From Reinekea sp. G2M2-21 (GTDB taxonomy: Bacteria > Pseudomonadota > Gammaproteobacteria > Pseudomonadales > Natronospirillaceae), in NCBI RefSeq assembly GCF_015687175.1, contig NZ_JADPQG010000002.1, forward strand, positions 744,001-808,000: 64,000 nucleotides of DNA, given 5' to 3'. Position 1 is the stretch's first letter; each line of letters begins with the position of its first letter. The notes below the pieces were generated by a model. It worked only from the letters and a program-made list of their open reading frames with translations. It made no database searches and was not told the origin of the DNA. Both the position numbers and the translations under genes were made by a program. Of the stretch, positions 1-8,022 are shown in pieces.

Positions 1-109
1 GGGCGGAGTTGCGGGTAACGATGCGTACCGAATGGCCGTTCCGTCGCAGTTGTTTGGCAACCGGGGCACCGAGCATGCCCGTGCCGCCGATTATGGCGAT
101 GTTCTTCAT
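1..109 (-). CDS. NAD(P)-binding Rossmann protein (N-terminal fragment, cut by window edge)
   Basis: The first 36 codons of a gene whose remainder lies outside the window. The start is ATG at 107-109 with GAGGAG a few bases upstream. The sequence opens with a beta strand and the dinucleotide-binding turn IGGTGMLG at residues 7-14, followed by a helix and a second strand ending in RIVTRN, the classic beginning of atypical short-chain dehydrogenase / NmrA-like proteins. Substrate cannot be told from this fragment. It is transcribed divergently from the LysR gene at 211, so it is the likely target of that regulator (inference). Confidence 0.7.
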   Translation of the reverse strand, partial: MKNIAIIGGTGMLGAPVAKQLRRNGHSVRIVTRNSA

Positions 110-175
110 AGTTCACTCCTCACAGAATATGGCCATTACCCTAACGGAATAACAAATCGCTTATTAGTGGGTTAA

Positions 176-196
176 TATGACTTTCATTAAGTCATA
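176..196. promoter_or_regulatory. Inverted repeat, candidate LysR operator
   Basis: Perfect 8-bp arms TATGACTT and AAGTCATA separated by TCATT lie in the divergent gap, 14 bp before the LysR start. The core fits the T-N11-A form of LysR-type boxes. Assignment to the adjacent regulator is inferred from position only. Confidence 0.5.
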
Positions 197-210
197 AATG
201 GGCTAATTCG

Positions 211-1110
211 ATGGATTTGGAAGCGGTTTGTTGGTTTGTGGATGTCGTGGAGCAAGGCTCGTTTGCCGCAGCTGCGCGCCGGTTGAAGCAACCGAGCAGT
301 AACGTCAGTCGACGGGTCAGTGCGTTGGAAACCGAATTTGGCGTGCCGTTGTTATTACGGACGACGCGCTCACTCGCGCTTACACCCGAAGGCCAGGCTT
401 TTTTGCCGCTGGCGACTCAGTTGCGGCAGGAAAGAATTCAATTGGAAAGCTGGGCCGATACATTGCGCAGCGAACCCAGTGGGCGTTTGCGCATTACCGC
501 GCCGAGCAGCTTTGCACGCGGTCCGTTAACGAATTGGTTGATTCGCTATCGGGCGGCGTACCCTAAGGTCGACATCGAATTGATCCACAGTAACGACTAC
601 CTGGACTTCCAGACGCACCAACTGGATTTCGCGTTTCGGCAGGGGCCGTTGCCCGACTCGGGTTTGGTTGCCCAACGAATGTTCAGTATCGAATACGGTG
701 TGTTTGCGTCGCCTGCCAGGCTCGCGGCCACGGGTGATCTTACACACCCAGACCAACTGACCACTCTGCCGATTATCAGCCCGGGTGCCCGCCAGCAGAT
801 TCTGCCCTGGCGTTTTAAACATCAGGTTTGGGTTCCGAAAGGTGCCACCATGTTGTTTGAAGATATGGAGCAATGTTTACAGGCTGCTGCTGCGGGTCAT
901 GGGTTTACCTACGCGAGCCGTTATGAGGCGACGCCTTTTCTGCGCAGCGGCGATTTGCAGGAGACGTTGATTGATCATCGGCCTGAACCGGTTGGTTTTT
1001 ATTTGGTGTCGCCACATCGGCAGTATCGTTCATTAAAAAGTGAGACGTTTCTGCAACACGTTCTGCAGGAACGTGATGCGTTCGGCTTGGCAGATGGTTT
1101 GGTATTTTAA
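211..1110 (+). CDS. LysR-family transcriptional regulator
   Basis: A 299-residue protein of normal LysR length. Residues 1-60 form the winged helix-turn-helix (VEQGSFAAAARRLKQPSSNVSRRVSALE, here abbreviated around SFAAAARRL and SNVSRRVSALE), with LLRTTRSLALTPEG as the linker start. Residues about 88-290 are the type 2 periplasmic-binding-like effector domain. It belongs to the group usually found divergent from small oxidoreductases (LTTR of the AaeR/YhjC-like kind), and here it is divergent from a Rossmann oxidoreductase. The inducer is unknown. No clear Shine-Dalgarno precedes the ATG. The inverted repeat at 176-196 is a plausible autoregulatory and target site. Confidence 0.9.
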   Translation: MDLEAVCWFVDVVEQGSFAAAARRLKQPSSNVSRRVSALETEFGVPLLLRTTRSLALTPEGQAFLPLATQLRQERIQLESWADTLRSEPSGRLRITAPSSFARGPLTNWLIRYRAAYPKVDIELIHSNDYLDFQTHQLDFAFRQGPLPDSGLVAQRMFSIEYGVFASPARLAATGDLTHPDQLTTLPIISPGARQQILPWRFKHQVWVPKGATMLFEDMEQCLQAAAAGHGFTYASRYEATPFLRSGDLQETLIDHRPEPVGFYLVSPHRQYRSLKSETFLQHVLQERDAFGLADGLVF

Positions 1111-1279
1111 ATTTTTTCCCTTTTCTTATGGCTGAAAAAAATTCATAGATTTTTTTGAAGTGGCCTCTGCCAAGGTTTTTTTCTATAAATGCATATACCT
1201 CTTTAGGGGTATGTCGTTTCAAATTTTTGTGACGCTGTAAATAAATATGAAACGTCGTACTCATTTATTTGTATCCCTT

Positions 1280-1293
1280 TTGATTTGAATCAA
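1280..1293. promoter_or_regulatory. FNR/Anr box upstream of the octaheme cytochrome gene
   Basis: TTGATTTGAATCAA is a perfect match to the FNR consensus TTGAT-N4-ATCAA. It lies about 103 bp before the cytochrome start, and a possible -10 (TAGTAT, 1326-1331) follows. It predicts oxygen-limited induction of the HAO-like and NapC-like genes. Confidence 0.8.
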
Positions 1294-1395
1294 TTTGTTT
1301 GTAAGCGAAGCGTCAGGAAAGACCTTAGTATTTCAGGGTTATTTGCTCGAACCCAAAACAAACACGTGTCATACCATTCAGAAAGGAAACTCGAC

Positions 1396-2841
1396 ATGAA
1401 AATAATAAGAAATGTGCTTACGCTGTCCGCGTTCGCCGTCCTCGCCTTTTTTGGCTCAGGGCAAAGTTACGCGGAGTCGCAGGCACTCATGCTCAAGCCG
1501 TTTGCCAGCTTGAGTGAAGAAAGTAAAGTCTGTGCTTCGTGCCATAAGGAAAAAAATCCAAGTTTGTACAACCAGTGGGGGCATTCCAAACATTACGGTG
1601 CGAATGTCGGCTGTTACGAGTGTCACCAGGCCAATGAGTCGGATGTTGATGCTATTCGCCACGAAAATTTTACTATTTCAGTCATCGTGTCACCGAAAGA
1701 CTGTTCAAGTTGTCACAACGCTGAAGTTGAAGAATTCGCCAAGAGTCACCACGCCAGTGCCGGACGCATTATTGGTTCGTTGGATAACATGTTGGCAGAA
1801 GTGATCGAAGGTGCGCTCACCATGAACGGGCAATCCCCTGCGGCGGTTAATGGTTGTTGGCAGTGTCATGGTTCGGAAGTCAAAGTGATGGCCAATGGTG
1901 ACCTGGACCCAACCACTTGGCCGAATACCGGTATTGGCCGGTTGAATCCCGATGGCTCAGTGGGTGCGTGTACCGCTTGTCACCAACGGCACGAATTCTC
2001 TTTGGCGCAGGCGCGTCGACCCGAGGCATGCGGTAAGTGTCACTTAGGGCCAGACCACCCACAAAAAGAAATTTACGAAGAATCCAAGCATGGCATTAAC
2101 TTCCAGGCGAATGTCGACCGCTTGAATTTAAATTCGTCTAAATGGATTGTCGGCGAAGATTACGATGCAGCACCCACCTGTGCGACGTGCCATATGTCTG
2201 CGACATCTGAATTGCCGGTTACGCATGATGTTGGTGATCGCATTTCCTGGACTTTGCGCCCGGCTATATCTGAAAAGATCGACGCGCAGGCCATCAAGGC
2301 AGGCAAGGAAACGAAGAGTTGGCAAGATCGCCGAGCGGATATGCAAGCGGTTTGCTCCGCCTGTCACACCAGTTCGATGATCGATAACTTCTATCAGCAG
2401 TTTGATAGTCTGGTTGAGTTGTATAACGATAAGTTTGCCCGTCCCGGTAAAAAATTGATGGATACATTGAACGCCCAAGGTGTGATGACGCCGGTGGCCT
2501 TTGATGAAAAGATTGAGTGGACCTGGTTCTATCTGTGGCATCACGAAGGACGTCGTGCCCGACATGGGGCTGCGATGATGGCACCGGACTATACCCAATG
2601 GCACGGCATGTACGAAGTGGCAGAACGCTTCTACATGGAACTGATCCCCGAGTACAACGAGTACATTGAAAAAGCCGAGCACGATGGAAAAACCGAAGTC
2701 GCTGAGGCGCTGAAAGCGGTGCTACAAGAAATTCTGGAAAGCCCAGAACATCTTTGGTTTACCGGTAATGAGCCACAGGATGTGAAGGACGCCCGCAAAA
2801 AAGCGCAGGCTGAGTTTCAATCTCGCTACGCTAACCAGTAA
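1396..2841 (+). CDS. Octaheme cytochrome c, hydroxylamine oxidoreductase-like (HaoA family)
   Basis: A 481-residue periplasmic protein. The start chosen is ATG 1396, preceded by GAAAGGAAAC, because it begins a clean signal peptide (KIIRN, hydrophobic core, SYA cleavage near residue 26); a longer frame from 1285 overlaps the FNR box and is unlikely. Eight CXXCH motifs are present: CASCH, CYECH, CSSCH, CWQCH, CTACH, CGKCH, CATCH, CSACH. Spacing and signature stretches (NGCWQCHGSEVKV, DHPQKEIYEESKHG, PVTHDVGDRISWTLRP) match the HAO family. True ammonia-oxidiser HAO oxidises hydroxylamine; epsilonproteobacterial-type HaoA proteins paired with a NapC protein are thought to reduce nitrite or hydroxylamine. 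The pairing here with a NapC-type gene favours the reductive kind. Whether the P460 cross-linking tyrosine exists needs an alignment. Confidence 0.88.
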   Translation: MKIIRNVLTLSAFAVLAFFGSGQSYAESQALMLKPFASLSEESKVCASCHKEKNPSLYNQWGHSKHYGANVGCYECHQANESDVDAIRHENFTISVIVSPKDCSSCHNAEVEEFAKSHHASAGRIIGSLDNMLAEVIEGALTMNGQSPAAVNGCWQCHGSEVKVMANGDLDPTTWPNTGIGRLNPDGSVGACTACHQRHEFSLAQARRPEACGKCHLGPDHPQKEIYEESKHGINFQANVDRLNLNSSKWIVGEDYDAAPTCATCHMSATSELPVTHDVGDRISWTLRPAISEKIDAQAIKAGKETKSWQDRRADMQAVCSACHTSSMIDNFYQQFDSLVELYNDKFARPGKKLMDTLNAQGVMTPVAFDEKIEWTWFYLWHHEGRRARHGAAMMAPDYTQWHGMYEVAERFYMELIPEYNEYIEKAEHDGKTEVAEALKAVLQEILESPEHLWFTGNEPQDVKDARKKAQAEFQSRYANQ

Positions 2842-2857
2842 GCGCGTTTACCATGGT

Positions 2858-2882
2858 AAAACCTGCCTTCGGCAGGTTTTTT
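2858..2882 (+). terminator. Intrinsic terminator or attenuator between haoA-like and napC-like genes
   Basis: AAAACCTGCC / GGCAGGTTTT stem with a TTC loop and a T run, placed 14 bp before the NapC-type start. It would separate or attenuate expression of the second gene in an otherwise obvious two-gene unit. Confidence 0.75.
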
Positions 2883-2895
2883 AATCGAGGATATT

Positions 2896-3474
2896 ATGGA
2901 AAACGAAAAAACATTCTGGCAGCGTTTGTGGACACCGACAAAATGGAAGTGGTTACTGGGTATCCCTATCGGTGGTTTTATAGCGGTGATTGTCGGCGTG
3001 GTTGGGCTCGTGAGTTTTAATGCCGTGATGCACGCGACGAACGAGAATGAATTCTGTTACGGCTGCCATATTGGTATGGATACCATTGTTGAGGAGTATC
3101 AGGAGTCTATTCATTTCAAAAATGAAAAAGGTATTCGCGCCGGTTGTTCCGATTGTCACGTACCACATGAGTTTTTCCCGAAGATGAAGGTGAAAATCAT
3201 TGCCTTGAAAGATGTTTATCACATGGCGGTCGGTACCTACAATCTGGATAATTTTGAAGAGCACCGTAACGATTTGGCGGAACATGTTTATGAGACGATG
3301 AAAGCAAGAGATTCGCAAGAATGTCGACATTGTCATCGGGTTGAAAATATGGATCTGGCGATGCAACCGCAGCGCGCTTCTTCAAAACACTCGGCAGAGT
3401 ACATGGCTAAATATGATGTGACCTGTGTGGATTGTCACCAGGGCATTGCGCATAAGCGGCCGGTTATTGAATAG
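2896..3474 (+). CDS. NapC/NirT-family tetraheme cytochrome c quinol dehydrogenase
   Basis: A 192-residue protein with one N-terminal transmembrane anchor (about residues 19-43) and four CXXCH heme sites (CYGCH, CSDCH, CRHCH, CVDCH), the layout of NapC/NirT/NrfH/cM552 proteins. These take electrons from membrane quinol and pass them to periplasmic multiheme partners (or the reverse). It directly follows the octaheme HAO-like gene, so that protein is the probable partner. The RBS is GAGG before ATG 2896. The C-terminal IAHKRPVI resembles the NapC tail. Direction of electron flow is inferred from the FNR box, not seen. Confidence 0.9.
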   Translation: MENEKTFWQRLWTPTKWKWLLGIPIGGFIAVIVGVVGLVSFNAVMHATNENEFCYGCHIGMDTIVEEYQESIHFKNEKGIRAGCSDCHVPHEFFPKMKVKIIALKDVYHMAVGTYNLDNFEEHRNDLAEHVYETMKARDSQECRHCHRVENMDLAMQPQRASSKHSAEYMAKYDVTCVDCHQGIAHKRPVIE

Positions 3475-3487
3475 TTCGGTTGTAGCG

Positions 3488-3510
3488 AAAGAGGCTTCGG
3501 CCTCTTTTTT
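3488..3510 (+). terminator. Terminator after NapC-type gene
   Basis: AAAGAGGC / GCCTCTTT stem with a TTCG tetraloop followed by a T run, 14 bp after the stop codon. Confidence 0.85.
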
Positions 3511-3537
3511 TTATGAACCGAAAACCTTCATTGCAGG

Positions 3538-3568
3538 AAAAAGCCCGCATTGTCACGCGGGCTTTTTT
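3538..3568. terminator. Second hairpin, convergent terminator
   Basis: AAAAAGCCCGC / GCGGGCTTTTT stem with an 8-base loop, A-rich on one side and T-rich on the other, so it can work on both strands. It sits between the NapC-type gene and the converging lipoprotein gene. Confidence 0.85.
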
Positions 3569-3574
3569 GTTGAG

Positions 3575-5635
3575 TTACGGAATTACTCGAATGCCAAAGG
3601 ATCGAGTGATGGCGTAGGTGCCATCACTCGCCGTGATGGTGAGTTCATATTGGTTGTCTCTGTTTTCATCAAGCGGAGTGTCGCCGTTCAATGGCGCTTT
3701 GGACGCCAGTAAGCCAGTCTCGCTGTTCAGTGTAAAGTATGCCGCGTCGTAACTGCTTTGCAGTTCAAACTGCAGGGCATTGCCGTCCGCGTCTGCGGCG
3801 CTGGCCTGAAAGCGAAATGCTTCCCCGCTCAGTGTAAACATCTGATGATCCATATGGCTGGGAATGTAAGCCTGCAGACCGTTTGCATCGCTGTTGACGA
3901 GCAGGTCGATGTTGCCGTCTTTATCCCAATCTTTGAACATCAGGTTGGCCGTGCTCGATAACCCAGCCGCCAGAGTTTTAGATTGATACTCGCTGTTCGT
4001 TGCGGTGCGTTGCAGCACAATCAGGTTACCGCTGATGTCCGAACTGTAGGCGATTTCCGGAATCGCATCACCGTTCACATCGGCAATGGCCGCATGCCTG
4101 ACTTGTTGCCCCTCGGCAATTGTGATCGATGGAGCGTATTGGCTTGGGTCACCATACAAAGCAGTATAAAAGGCAAGGTGATTGCCGGTCATAATCAGTT
4201 CAGGCGGGCCAAATCCATTCAGGTCGGCCACGTGCAGCTCCACGGGTTGAAAACCTGGACCGCTACTGACAAGGCTGCTTTGATTGGAACGTGTGCATTG
4301 AACCACGGTCCCCGTGTTGCTGGTGACCAGCGCTTTTGGCAAGTTGCTGTTTTGAAATTTGGCAACGTGCATGCTGTTATCCGCTGAACCGCACCCGTAG
4401 ATTGCTCGAGTGATGTTCTGCTCGTGGATATAAGTACTTCCACCTTGCTTAGTGGTGATCTCTGCGTAGCCGTTGTCGTCGGTATCTGCAACGGCAAACA
4501 CCGCGTTTCCACTTGAGAATGCTCGGATGTCCGTGCCTGTCCAGGCGTAGTTGCTGGCGTTGTTGCCACTGAGGTCGTAACGCTCAACCTTTCGTGTAGC
4601 TTGGCTGAAGGTGACCACTTCCAGGTAGCCGTCTTCGTCCAGATTGCCCAAACGAAATTCGGTGAGCAAACCGTCCGTGTTGATTGGTGACTCTTCGAAG
4701 CTACCATCGTTTTGCTGCATCAACACAAGCAGTTCAGTGTCAGTTAACAGGGCGATGTCGAGCAGACCGTCCTGGTCCACATCCTCAACCTCGAATTGAC
4801 GAACGGTTTGATTGTGTCGATATACATTGACGACATCCCACGGCGCATTCGCCGTGAACTGCCAACTCGGGGCGGTGCTTTGACTTGCGTTGAGCGGTTC
4901 GAGGTCGGCGGTGTCCTTTACTCCGTCATTGTCGTCATCGTCATCACTATTATTGCCGATGCCGTCGCCATCGGTATCGATACTTTCTTGGCGATTTAAT
5001 GGAAATGCGTCTATGACATCGGGTACACCGTCGTTGTCGTCGTCGGTATCTTCATTATTGCCGATGGCATCGTCATCACTATTCCGTTGTTCTGCCGGGT
5101 CGAGTGGGTGGCTATCGGTTAAATCTGGCTCGCCATCGTTGTCGTCATCGGTATCGGCGTTGTTTCCGATGCCGTCGCCGTCGGTATCAAGCTGCTCTGA
5201 GGCGTCAAATGGAAACGCGTCATCGAGATCCTCCACACCATCGTTGTCGTCATCGGGGTCGAAATTATCCCCTAAAACATCGCCATCGTGGTTTGCCCAT
5301 TCACCGGAATTGAATGGATACACGTCTTTGGCGTCGTCTACGCCGTCGTTGTCGTCATCGGTGTCTTTATTGTTGCCGATGCCGTCGTGGTCAGTATCGA
5401 CAGATTCGCTCGGGTCGAGCGGGAAATCATCGTCTTTATCTGCGACACCGTCATTGTCATCGTCGTCATCGTTAATGTTGTCAATGCCATCCCCATCGGT
5501 GTCTGGGTCCAATGCGTTTTCGATGCCGTCTTGGTCCATGTCCAGCAATTCAGGGGTGTCTTGCAGATCTGGCTGGCAAGCGGCCAGCATTAGTACCGCG
5601 GCCACTCCGGCCGCGGTTGCTCTAAAAAGGGCCAT
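3575..5635 (-). CDS. Secreted lipoprotein: thrombospondin type-3 repeats, FG-GAP/VCBS repeats, cadherin-like end
   Basis: A 686-residue protein with a lipoprotein signal peptide (LAAC, Cys20). Residues about 30-255 are Asp-rich thrombospondin type-3 Ca-binding repeats of about 36 residues, each with DxDGDGIGNN and DTDDDNDGV cores and a FPLDP spacer. Residues about 265-600 contain FG-GAP/VCBS-like propeller blades (VEDVDQDGLLDIAL, VADTDDNGYAEI, IADVNGDAIPEIAY, FKDWDKDGNIDLLV). The end is a cadherin-like domain (SAADADGNALQFEL ... LTITASDGTYAITRSF). Likely surface-exposed and stiffened by calcium; adhesion or polymer binding is inference. RBS AAGGAAG precedes ATG 5635. Confidence 0.88.
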   Translation of the reverse strand: MALFRATAAGVAAVLMLAACQPDLQDTPELLDMDQDGIENALDPDTDGDGIDNINDDDDDNDGVADKDDDFPLDPSESVDTDHDGIGNNKDTDDDNDGVDDAKDVYPFNSGEWANHDGDVLGDNFDPDDDNDGVEDLDDAFPFDASEQLDTDGDGIGNNADTDDDNDGEPDLTDSHPLDPAEQRNSDDDAIGNNEDTDDDNDGVPDVIDAFPLNRQESIDTDGDGIGNNSDDDDDNDGVKDTADLEPLNASQSTAPSWQFTANAPWDVVNVYRHNQTVRQFEVEDVDQDGLLDIALLTDTELLVLMQQNDGSFEESPINTDGLLTEFRLGNLDEDGYLEVVTFSQATRKVERYDLSGNNASNYAWTGTDIRAFSSGNAVFAVADTDDNGYAEITTKQGGSTYIHEQNITRAIYGCGSADNSMHVAKFQNSNLPKALVTSNTGTVVQCTRSNQSSLVSSGPGFQPVELHVADLNGFGPPELIMTGNHLAFYTALYGDPSQYAPSITIAEGQQVRHAAIADVNGDAIPEIAYSSDISGNLIVLQRTATNSEYQSKTLAAGLSSTANLMFKDWDKDGNIDLLVNSDANGLQAYIPSHMDHQMFTLSGEAFRFQASAADADGNALQFELQSSYDAAYFTLNSETGLLASKAPLNGDTPLDENRDNQYELTITASDGTYAITRSFGIRVIP
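4875..5545 (-). repeat. In-gene tandem repeats encoding thrombospondin type-3 units
   Basis: About five to six units of roughly 108 bp encoding Asp/Asn-rich calcium loops; on the + strand the phrase CGTTGTCGTCATCGG recurs in each unit. Such a tract can gain or lose units by recombination, so length variation between strains is expected. Confidence 0.7.
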
Positions 5636-5647
5636 GCGTATCTTCCT

Positions 5648-5791
5648 TTAAGATTGTTTTTGTAGTGTTCGTTTATGGTTGTGCCAGCGGCGTCCTTTGG
5701 CATCCTGTGAGTATTCCAACATTGGTTCGGTTAAACAGCCGGATTTCTTACGCTGGTTGATCATCTGCTCAGAGAGGGCGGGTAGCCCCAT
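5648..5791 (-). CDS. Possible 47-residue protein upstream of the lipoprotein gene
   Basis: An ATG-to-TAA frame of 47 codons reads MGLPALSEQ, then a Lys/Arg-rich stretch with EPMLEYSQDAKGRRWHNH and an end in QKQS. It stops 12 bp before the lipoprotein start on the same strand. An internal ATG follows nine codons later. There is no convincing Shine-Dalgarno. The composition looks protein-like, but I recognise no family, so it may be chance. The rest of the 5.8-6.0 kb gap shows no gene or cobalamin riboswitch that I can identify. Confidence 0.3.
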   Translation of the reverse strand: MGLPALSEQMINQRKKSGCLTEPMLEYSQDAKGRRWHNHKRTLQKQS

Positions 5792-6028
5792 GGCCTGCAC
5801 AGCCTAACTCGAACAGCGGTCCAATACTGTGTGAACGTTTACATATATCGCCAAATTGACCTGAAATCAAATGGAAGACGGTTTAATTGGCGTTAACCTG
5901 ACACGGATCTGTTACAAACCGGTTTTCGTATTGGGACGGGGTACTCATAAAAACCACCACAAGGCCGGTGATATGTTTTACCATCGCCGACCATGATTAG
6001 CTAAGCAACGAAACAAAAGGACACAGGT

Positions 6029-6628
6029 TTGGATAAGAACGAAAAGCACAAGGCGGCCATGCAGAAGCAAAAAGCCAATGTGGATGCCTCCATAGAGCGT
6101 GCCGATGTTGAGCGTGGCGTTGCCGTTTTACTCACCGGTAACGGTAAAGGTAAATCCAGCTCGGCGTTTGGTATGGTTATGCGCGCCTTGGGCTATGGCC
6201 ATAAGGTGGGTGTGGTTCAGTTTATTAAGGGGCAGCAATTGTCGGGTGAAGAGATTTATATTCGTGACCATTGCCCGCAGGTCGACTTCTACCAGATGGG
6301 AACAGGCTTTACCTGGAACACGCAGGACAGAACAGGGGATATTGAAGCCGCCGAAGCCACTTGGGCCAAGGTAAAGCCCATGTTGGCCGATCCAGCCTAT
6401 AATCTGGTGGTGCTTGACGAGTTGACGTACATGTTAGGTTATAAATATCTGGATGAAGCGGAAGTCTTGGCAGCGCTGAAGAATCGGCCGGTCGAACAAA
6501 GCGTGGTGGTCACTGGTCGTGGTGGTGGCGCTGCCTTGCAGGAGATTATGGATACCGTCTCGGAAGTAAAAGACATCAAGCATGCGTTTACGGCAGGTAT
6601 AAAAGCGCGGCAAGGTGTGGATTATTAA
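6029..6628 (+). CDS. cobO: Cob(I)yrinic acid a,c-diamide adenosyltransferase
   Basis: A 199-residue CobO/BtuR-type corrinoid adenosyltransferase, the usual family length. It attaches the 5-deoxyadenosyl group of ATP to reduced corrinoids, for de novo synthesis or salvage. Residues 36-43 carry the P-loop GNGKGKSS, with the family motifs GVVQFIKG, VVLDELTY (Walker B-like) and VVTGRGG. The start is TTG 6029 behind AAAAGG at 6015-6020; no in-frame ATG fits the family N-terminus. No other cobalamin genes are nearby, so salvage is the simpler reading. A stem-loop follows the gene. Confidence 0.93.
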   Translation: MDKNEKHKAAMQKQKANVDASIERADVERGVAVLLTGNGKGKSSSAFGMVMRALGYGHKVGVVQFIKGQQLSGEEIYIRDHCPQVDFYQMGTGFTWNTQDRTGDIEAAEATWAKVKPMLADPAYNLVVLDELTYMLGYKYLDEAEVLAALKNRPVEQSVVVTGRGGGAALQEIMDTVSEVKDIKHAFTAGIKARQGVDY

Positions 6629-6670
6629 CCGATCGTTTTTCAACTCGCTGTAAGCGAGGTTGCAGAGTAA

Positions 6671-6693
6671 AAGCGCGTGGCTTACACGCGCTT
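6671..6693 (-). terminator. Hairpin between cobO and the MATE gene
   Basis: AAGCGCGTG / CACGCGCTT stem with a five-base loop spans the MATE stop codon. Only the minus-strand direction has a short T run (TTTT), so it is a weak terminator for the MATE gene. Confidence 0.45.
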
Positions 6694-8022
6694 CAGTCCC
6701 ACCCATTTTTCTTTCTGCCAGCGGATAATCATTATGAAACCGCGCGTCCATTCATCCATGGCAACCCCGAGCCAGACCCCAGCCAAGCCCCATGCCCAAT
6801 GAATTCCAAGCAGGTAGGCAAACAGAACTCCGACACCCCACATACTGATAATGCCCATTTTTACCGGGAAAACGACATCACCGGCGCCTTTCAGTGCCTG
6901 AATCACAATCAGGTTAATGGCTCGGCCGGGTTCCAGCAGCACAGATACCATGATCAATAAACCAATCAGCGCTTGCGTGTCTGGGTCTGTGCTGAAAAAA
7001 GCGGCCAGCGGCGTTCGGGCCAGCATCATGATGAAGGCGACGGAAAACGACACGGTGACACCCGCCATCCAGTATTTATGGACGCGATTCTTCAGCTCCG
7101 ATTGTCGATTTTGCCCAACGAAATAGGACGATAAAATTTGCGTGCCGTTACCAACCGACATGGAAAAGACGAACATAAACCGGGAAAGCGTTTGAGCAAT
7201 GGCCGTAGCAGCCAGTGCGGCCGTGCCGAGTTGCGCGACGAAAAACAAAATGGTGATTTGCGCGAAGTTATAACTGAGGCCTTCGCCCGCATTGGGCAAG
7301 CCTAGTTTCAGAATGGCTTTTAAATGGACCAGTTCTGAACGCAGAGACTGACGCACCGAAAAGGCAATGTAATGACGCTTGATCAGCACAATGCTGACCA
7401 TGGCCGCAGCAAACTGGCTGGTGACCGTGGCAATACCCACACCGATAACGCCGGTTTGAGGCAGACCAAAAGGCGGAAACAGGGCAATGTAGTTGCCCAC
7501 CATATTTACCACGCCCGCCATCATCTGAATCATCATCGGAGACTTACTGAAGCCGTGTGCTCTGAGAATGGTCGATAACAGAATGCTCAGTGACATACCG
7601 ATCGATAGTGTACCGACGACGGTGGCGTATTGAATGGCGTAGATTTCTACCTGCGGTTCCAGATCGTAAAAACCAATGAAATATTTCACGCCAAAGAAGA
7701 ACAGAAGACTGACGAACCCAGACATAATGACGGCCAACAAAAACCCGGCCTGAGCGTATTGTTGGGCCAGTGGTTTGTTGCGCGCGCCCAGACTTTGACC
7801 GGTCAAAATAGCGGTACCTGAGGAGACAATCATGTAGGTCAGCATCAGGAAAAAAATGAAGTTACCGGTTAAACCCACAGCGGCCACGGCGTCATCCGAA
7901 TAACGGGCGAGCATGAAGACATCGACCGTCATTAAACTCATGCGAACCACGCTTTCCAGGAAGATGGGCCAGACAATGGTGCGGATATTCATTTTGTCAT
8001 CGAGGGACGCAGACAGCGGCAT
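6682..8022 (-). CDS. MATE-family multidrug/toxin efflux transporter
   Basis: A 446-residue membrane protein with about 12 hydrophobic segments in two homologous MatE halves, the normal size for the family. Family features include SLMTVDVFMLARYSDDAVAAVG near the start (membrane segment 1-2 region), GTAILTGQSLGARN, and AQTLSRFMFVFSMSVGNGTQ in the second half. It exports organic cations or metabolites using a sodium or proton gradient; substrate is unknown. It is alone in its transcription unit, convergent with cobO. A second, only distantly similar MATE protein lies at 56715. Confidence 0.92.
   Translation of the reverse strand: MPLSASLDDKMNIRTIVWPIFLESVVRMSLMTVDVFMLARYSDDAVAAVGLTGNFIFFLMLTYMIVSSGTAILTGQSLGARNKPLAQQYAQAGFLLAVIMSGFVSLLFFFGVKYFIGFYDLEPQVEIYAIQYATVVGTLSIGMSLSILLSTILRAHGFSKSPMMIQMMAGVVNMVGNYIALFPPFGLPQTGVIGVGIATVTSQFAAAMVSIVLIKRHYIAFSVRQSLRSELVHLKAILKLGLPNAGEGLSYNFAQITILFFVAQLGTAALAATAIAQTLSRFMFVFSMSVGNGTQILSSYFVGQNRQSELKNRVHKYWMAGVTVSFSVAFIMMLARTPLAAFFSTDPDTQALIGLLIMVSVLLEPGRAINLIVIQALKGAGDVVFPVKMGIISMWGVGVLFAYLLGIHWAWGLAGVWLGVAMDEWTRGFIMIIRWQKEKWVGLKRV

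Noticed and set aside
905-1264. A 119-codon minus-strand frame overlapping the LysR 3 prime end, with AAGGGA before its ATG
   Set aside because: More than half runs antisense through the conserved LysR coding end, the rest is A/T-rich low-complexity Lys/Phe sequence, and its start region lies under the FNR-controlled promoter. No family resemblance.
2128-2682. A 184-codon minus-strand frame inside the octaheme cytochrome gene
   Set aside because: Antisense to conserved heme-binding sequence; codon use not like the neighbouring genes.
4890-5651. A 253-codon plus-strand Ser-rich frame
   Set aside because: It is the mirror of the Asp-rich thrombospondin repeats (GAC/GAT read backwards as Ser-Ser), with no RBS and no recognisable fold.
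5792-6028. Cobalamin riboswitch in front of cobO
   Set aside because: I could not find the B12 box or the paired stems on the plus strand; only scattered G/C-rich stretches and a poor CRP-like TGTGAACGTTTACA.
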